From Ferruginibacter sp. (GTDB lineage Bacteria > Bacteroidota > Bacteroidia > Chitinophagales > Chitinophagaceae), in NCBI GenBank assembly GCA_025357775.1, contig JANXOQ010000237.1, positions 1 through 10,452 of the forward strand: a DNA stretch of 10,452 nucleotides, given 5' to 3'. Of this stretch, positions 8,346-10,452 are shown in pieces; within the stretch, counting starts at the first letter, position 1; each line of letters begins with the position of its first letter. The position numbers and the translations under genes were made by a program. The notes under the pieces are model-generated. The model worked only from the letters and a program-made list of their open reading frames with translations, was not told the origin of the DNA and did not search any database.

Positions 8346-8371
8346 ACAACAGCTATGGTCAGCATTGTTGT
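8346..8371 (-). other. Hairpin in the sdhC-sdhA spacer
   Basis: ACAACA-GCT pairs with AGC-AT-TGTTGT (9 pairs, a 2-base bulge and a 6-base loop). No U-tract follows on either strand, so it is not a standard terminator. It is in the operon transcript between sdhC and sdhA, where a stem could mark an RNA-processing or stability site. Its base composition is less AT-rich than the flanking DNA. It may belong to a dispersed extragenic repeat, but no second copy is in the window. Confidence 0.45.
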
Positions 8372-8417
8372 GTCACTCACATCATCGGCATACCTCTATT
8401 CATCATCTTTCTTCACG

Positions 8418-8452
8418 AATTATCTATTATCCATTATTCAATTATCCATTAT
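8418..8452. repeat. Short direct repeats ATTATCCATTAT in the sdhC-sdhA spacer
   Basis: ATTATCCATTAT occurs twice (8426-8437 and 8441-8452). It is preceded by a diverged copy, AATTATCTATTAT, at 8418. AATTATC recurs at 22-bp spacing. It looks like a decaying low-complexity tandem array. Confidence 0.6.
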
Positions 8453-8468
8453 GCCTTCATATTGCGTC

Positions 8469-8506
8469 TAACATCTCAATATTAACATCTCAATACTCAA
8501 TATTAC
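8469..8506. repeat. 14-bp tandem repeat TAACATCTCAATA(T) at the 3' end of sdhC
   Basis: TAACATCTCAATA occurs at 8469-8481 and again at 8483-8495 (period 14). A partial third copy, CTCAATATTAC, runs over the sdhC stop codon at 8503-8505. The array thus begins in the last codon region of sdhC and extends into the spacer, as expected of slippage growth next to the gene. Confidence 0.65.
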
Positions 8507-9225
8507 TTTACCCATCCCAAATACATCGCTACTGGCATACTAGCAAACAATAATGAAATACCTACGGAATAAACCACCCCTATCGTTTTAATAAGTGGCG
8601 TATATCTTTTATGATTTACACCAAATGTTTGAAATGCACTTTGAAACCCATGCAATAAATGCCAACAAAGCGACACACAACCTAGCACATATACAATTAC
8701 AATAATCATAGAATAACTTCCTGTAAAAACATTCATCATTTCTTGGTATAAATTATGTACAGATTGTGAATTATATTCTTGCCCAAGTGTAGTTTCAGCC
8801 AAAGGCTTAATACTAGCCATGCCACCAAAACGGCTAGGCACCCAAAAATGATAAAAGTGCATTATCAAAAATATTAAGATCAATGTGCCTAATAAACCCA
8901 TTGTTTTGCTATACCATTTACTTTTACCATCACCTTTAGTTACGGCATATTTTACAGGACGAGCATTGTGGTTTTGCCTCCACAAACTTAGCCCTTGGTA
9001 TATATGTAACAACAAAAAAGCCATTAAGCCAATTTCAAGCGTGCGTACAATTAAATTGCTACCCATAAAATGCCCCCAATGATTGAACGTTTCTCCTTTA
9101 TCTTGAAAAAAAATCATTGCATTTATAGAAGCATGGATTACTAAAAAGGAAATAAGAAATAAGCCCGTAGCTCCCATTAAAAATTTCTTACCTATGGAAG
9201 AAGTGAAAAAATGTTTCCAAGTCAT
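8503..9225 (-). CDS. sdhC: Succinate dehydrogenase cytochrome b subunit, b558 family
   Basis: 240 residues, a single membrane anchor with five hydrophobic segments (about 15-40, 58-82, 108-128, 169-192, 212-236), the layout of diheme b558-type SdhC/FrdC proteins that need no SdhD. Candidate heme ligands, one per membrane segment, are H31 (VIHASIN), H74 (LLHIYQG), H123 (IMHFYHF) and H189 or H192 (CWHLLHGFQSAF), in the same arrangement as the four axial His of the Wolinella FrdC type. It binds the quinone, most likely menaquinone in this phylum, and takes electrons from SdhB. First gene of the operon: the start ATG 9225 is preceded by a candidate promoter at 9259-9289. The last codons run into a short tandem repeat, but the C-terminus (MYLGWVK) looks complete. 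Confidence 0.95.
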   Translation of the reverse strand: MTWKHFFTSSIGKKFLMGATGLFLISFLVIHASINAMIFFQDKGETFNHWGHFMGSNLIVRTLEIGLMAFLLLHIYQGLSLWRQNHNARPVKYAVTKGDGKSKWYSKTMGLLGTLILIFLIMHFYHFWVPSRFGGMASIKPLAETTLGQEYNSQSVHNLYQEMMNVFTGSYSMIIVIVYVLGCVSLCWHLLHGFQSAFQTFGVNHKRYTPLIKTIGVVYSVGISLLFASMPVAMYLGWVK

Positions 9226-9258
9226 AAAGCGAATATTGTTGAATAAAAATTGGTATTA

Positions 9259-9289
9259 CAAAAATAAGGTAGAAAAGGCAAGTTGGCAA
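9259..9289 (-). promoter_or_regulatory. Candidate Bacteroidota-type promoter of sdhCAB
   Basis: On the minus strand, TTG (9287-9289) is followed after 20 bp by TATTTTTG (9259-9266). The second box matches the TAnnTTTG -7 consensus of the Bacteroidota primary sigma factor exactly, and the spacing suits its -33 TTG. Transcription would start near 9252, giving a leader of about 27 nt. The ISL3 element ends about 140 bp upstream and leaves this promoter intact. Confidence 0.55.
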
Positions 9290-9431
9290 TTTATTTGCAA
9301 TTAAGAATAACTTTTAATACTTATGAAATAGACTTTTTAATATTTTTATCTTCGGTTATAAAAGTAAGATAGTTTCTTATAGCTTGAAATGTAACTGATC
9401 TATCTAAAAGGTCTTTGAAGTGTATATTTTT

Positions 9432-9450
9432 GGTTCTTCGGTTTATTTAG
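9432..9450 (+). repeat. Probable terminal inverted-repeat end of the ISL3 element
   Basis: The sequence starts GGTTCTTCGGTTTATTTAG. It resembles ISL3-family ends, which commonly begin GG and contain a TTC/TTT-G core, and it overlaps the transposase stop codon at 9443. The 8 bp just outside (ATATTTTT, 9424-9431) would be the target duplication if this family's usual 8-bp rule holds. The other end is outside the window, so neither the repeat nor the duplication can be confirmed here. Confidence 0.45.
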
Positions 9451-9931
9451 TGGTATTATAAAATTTAAATTCATTACATATAATATAAATCATACTAATA
9501 AAATTATTGATATTTCTAAACCCTCTAGCTCTCAGCTTTGTTAATTGTACCAGAATGTTTATACTTTCTACAATTCCATTGCATAAGCCAGTTTTCATAG
9601 AGTTTATTACTCCATCGTAGTTGTTTTTACCTGTGTTAATAAACGTTTTTATTGGAGGTAAATAAGTTGCCTGAGCTTTCTCCATCCACAATTGCAAAAA
9701 TGGCTCTACTGCTTTAATTTGTACTTGCCATAATTGGTCAAAGCCCGCTTTCAAGCCATATGCTTTTAGTGTATTACAATTGCAATCTGTTACAAATTCT
9801 GAGAGCATTTTTGTTTCAATTTCATTCAAATCATTTTCATTTTTGAGCCACAAGTATTTTGTTTTTTTTAATTTTTCTACCTCTCCTACCTCTGACTTTC
9901 TCACTTTATCTACTGCTTCATTTAGCCCTTT
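9443..9931 (-). pseudogene. ISL3 transposase, C-terminal part after the in-frame stop
   Basis: This is in the same frame as the upstream fragment: after the TAA the codons read KGLNEAVDKVRKSEVGE, which continues the transposase without a shift. The apparent start at 9904 is a GTG that is simply the Val of DKVRKSE, so it is not an independent gene. It carries the third acidic residue of the DDE triad, E at 9566-9568 in NGIVESINILVQLTKLRARGF, the usual ISL3 C-terminal signature. It ends at TAA 9443-9445, inside the presumed terminal repeat. Without the other two Asp residues it could not act alone. Confidence 0.8.
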
Positions 9932-10452
9932 TTAAATATAAAGGCGGTCAGATATTATTTCAGTATGAGAAAAATAATCATCCCACCCTGCTTTATAACT
10001 TTTACTCATATCGATTATAAACTGCTTTATGTAATTAGGGTCTCCCATGTGTTCATATAACTCCTGATAGAAGCTACCAAACGTTTCCCTAGTTCTACCC
10101 TCAGTAACAAACATTACATCACCACTATCTGCATCACTAAAAATAGTTACATAATTATGCCCTCTTTTAATGGCTGTTTCATCAACACATACACGCCTTG
10201 TTAAAGAAAAATCTAGTTGTTTCTCTCTTGCTTTAGTAATCTGATAATTCAATACACTCCACAAAGTTGTATCTACTTCACCAAGGTATTTTGCAGCTAC
10301 ACTTACACTCATTTCACCAACTAATTTCATTATTGTCTGCTCAAACACATGGGTGAAATGGATATTTATTCTACCCCATGGTATTCTACCTATTACAAAA
10401 ACTTTATGTCTATCACATTTAACTCGTTGTATTTTTATGTTTAAATAACAAC
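9932..10452 (-). pseudogene. ISL3 transposase, N-terminal/central part, stopped early and cut by the window edge
   Basis: The frame is open to the end of the window; the GTG at 10348 is internal. Upstream of it the translation contains RVKCDRHKVFVIGRIPWGR, matching the end of the N-terminal zinc-binding segment of ISL3 transposases, then a helical region (KLVGEMSVSVAAKYLGEVD). The first two catalytic Asp are seen: D in VCVDETAIKRGHNY (10181-10183) and D in FIIDMSKSYKAGW (10010-10012). Translation stops at TAA 9932-9934 just after SDRLYI, where relatives read on (SDRFH-like). The stop separates two catalytic residues from the third, so the enzyme should be dead unless the stop is read through or is a sequencing error. 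Confidence 0.82.

Larger units (their letters stand above)
9432..10452 (-). mobile_element. ISL3-family insertion sequence, partial at the window edge
   Basis: One end of the element, with a transposase reading frame interrupted by a stop codon, lies upstream of the sdhCAB operon in the same orientation as the operon. About 1.0 kb is visible and the rest, including the transposase N-terminus and the other terminal repeat, lies beyond 10452. The 9226-9431 segment between it and sdhC is AT-rich and holds the sdhC promoter but no gene. Confidence 0.8.

Noticed and set aside
8346..8371. Terminator between sdhC and sdhA
   Set aside because: The stem has no following U-tract on the minus strand, and stopping here would cut sdhA and sdhB off from the operon promoter.
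9443..10348. Two separate small genes (GTG starts at 9904 and 10348)
   Set aside because: Both GTG codons are internal to one continuous ISL3 transposase frame broken only by a TAA; protein similarity runs across both apparent starts.

Overview
The window is AT-rich chromosomal DNA that looks like Bacteroidota, probably the Chitinophagales/Chitinophagaceae. Four things point there: the sdhC-sdhA-sdhB gene order with a single b558-type cytochrome subunit, an M1 peptidase of the kind fused to ABC permeases, a very large outer-membrane protein of a Bacteroidota-restricted type, and a TAnnTTTG/TTG promoter upstream of sdhC. This assignment rests on recalled families, not on a search.

Layout. Bases 2-1111 (+) are the C-terminal part of an M1 zinc aminopeptidase-like protein whose start lies outside the window. 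A convergent gap with a hairpin follows. Then comes a 1198-residue minus-strand gene (1232-4828) for a predicted outer-membrane beta-barrel protein of unknown function. Bases 5070-9225 (-) hold the succinate dehydrogenase/fumarate reductase operon, transcribed sdhC > sdhA > sdhB, with a candidate promoter at 9259-9289 and a strong rho-independent terminator at 5011-5043. Together these genes encode the diheme membrane anchor, the FAD catalytic subunit and the three-cluster iron-sulfur subunit of complex II, which links succinate oxidation to the (mena)quinone pool. Bases 9432-10452 (-) are one end of an ISL3-family insertion sequence whose transposase has an in-frame stop codon; it runs off the window.

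The most interesting feature sits inside the operon. A 130-codon GxxExxY-family gene (5874-6266), with PD-(D/E)XK-like residues, lies between sdhA and sdhB. It is bounded by imperfect inverted repeats of about 30 bp (5844-5874 and 6270-6299; 26 of 31 aligned columns identical). If the 456-bp unit is removed, the sdhA stop and a good sdhB start sit 12 nt apart, as expected of an undisturbed operon. The unit therefore looks like a compact mobile or repeat-type cassette inserted in an essential metabolic operon. The left repeat also encodes the first ten residues of the longest sdhB reading frame, so the real sdhB start is almost certainly downstream of the repeat.

The sdhC-sdhA spacer (8277-8502) is also unusual: it has two families of short tandem repeats, a hairpin, and a possible 30-codon reading frame that overlaps the sdhA start as ATGA. 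No tRNA, rRNA, CRISPR array or phage gene was seen.
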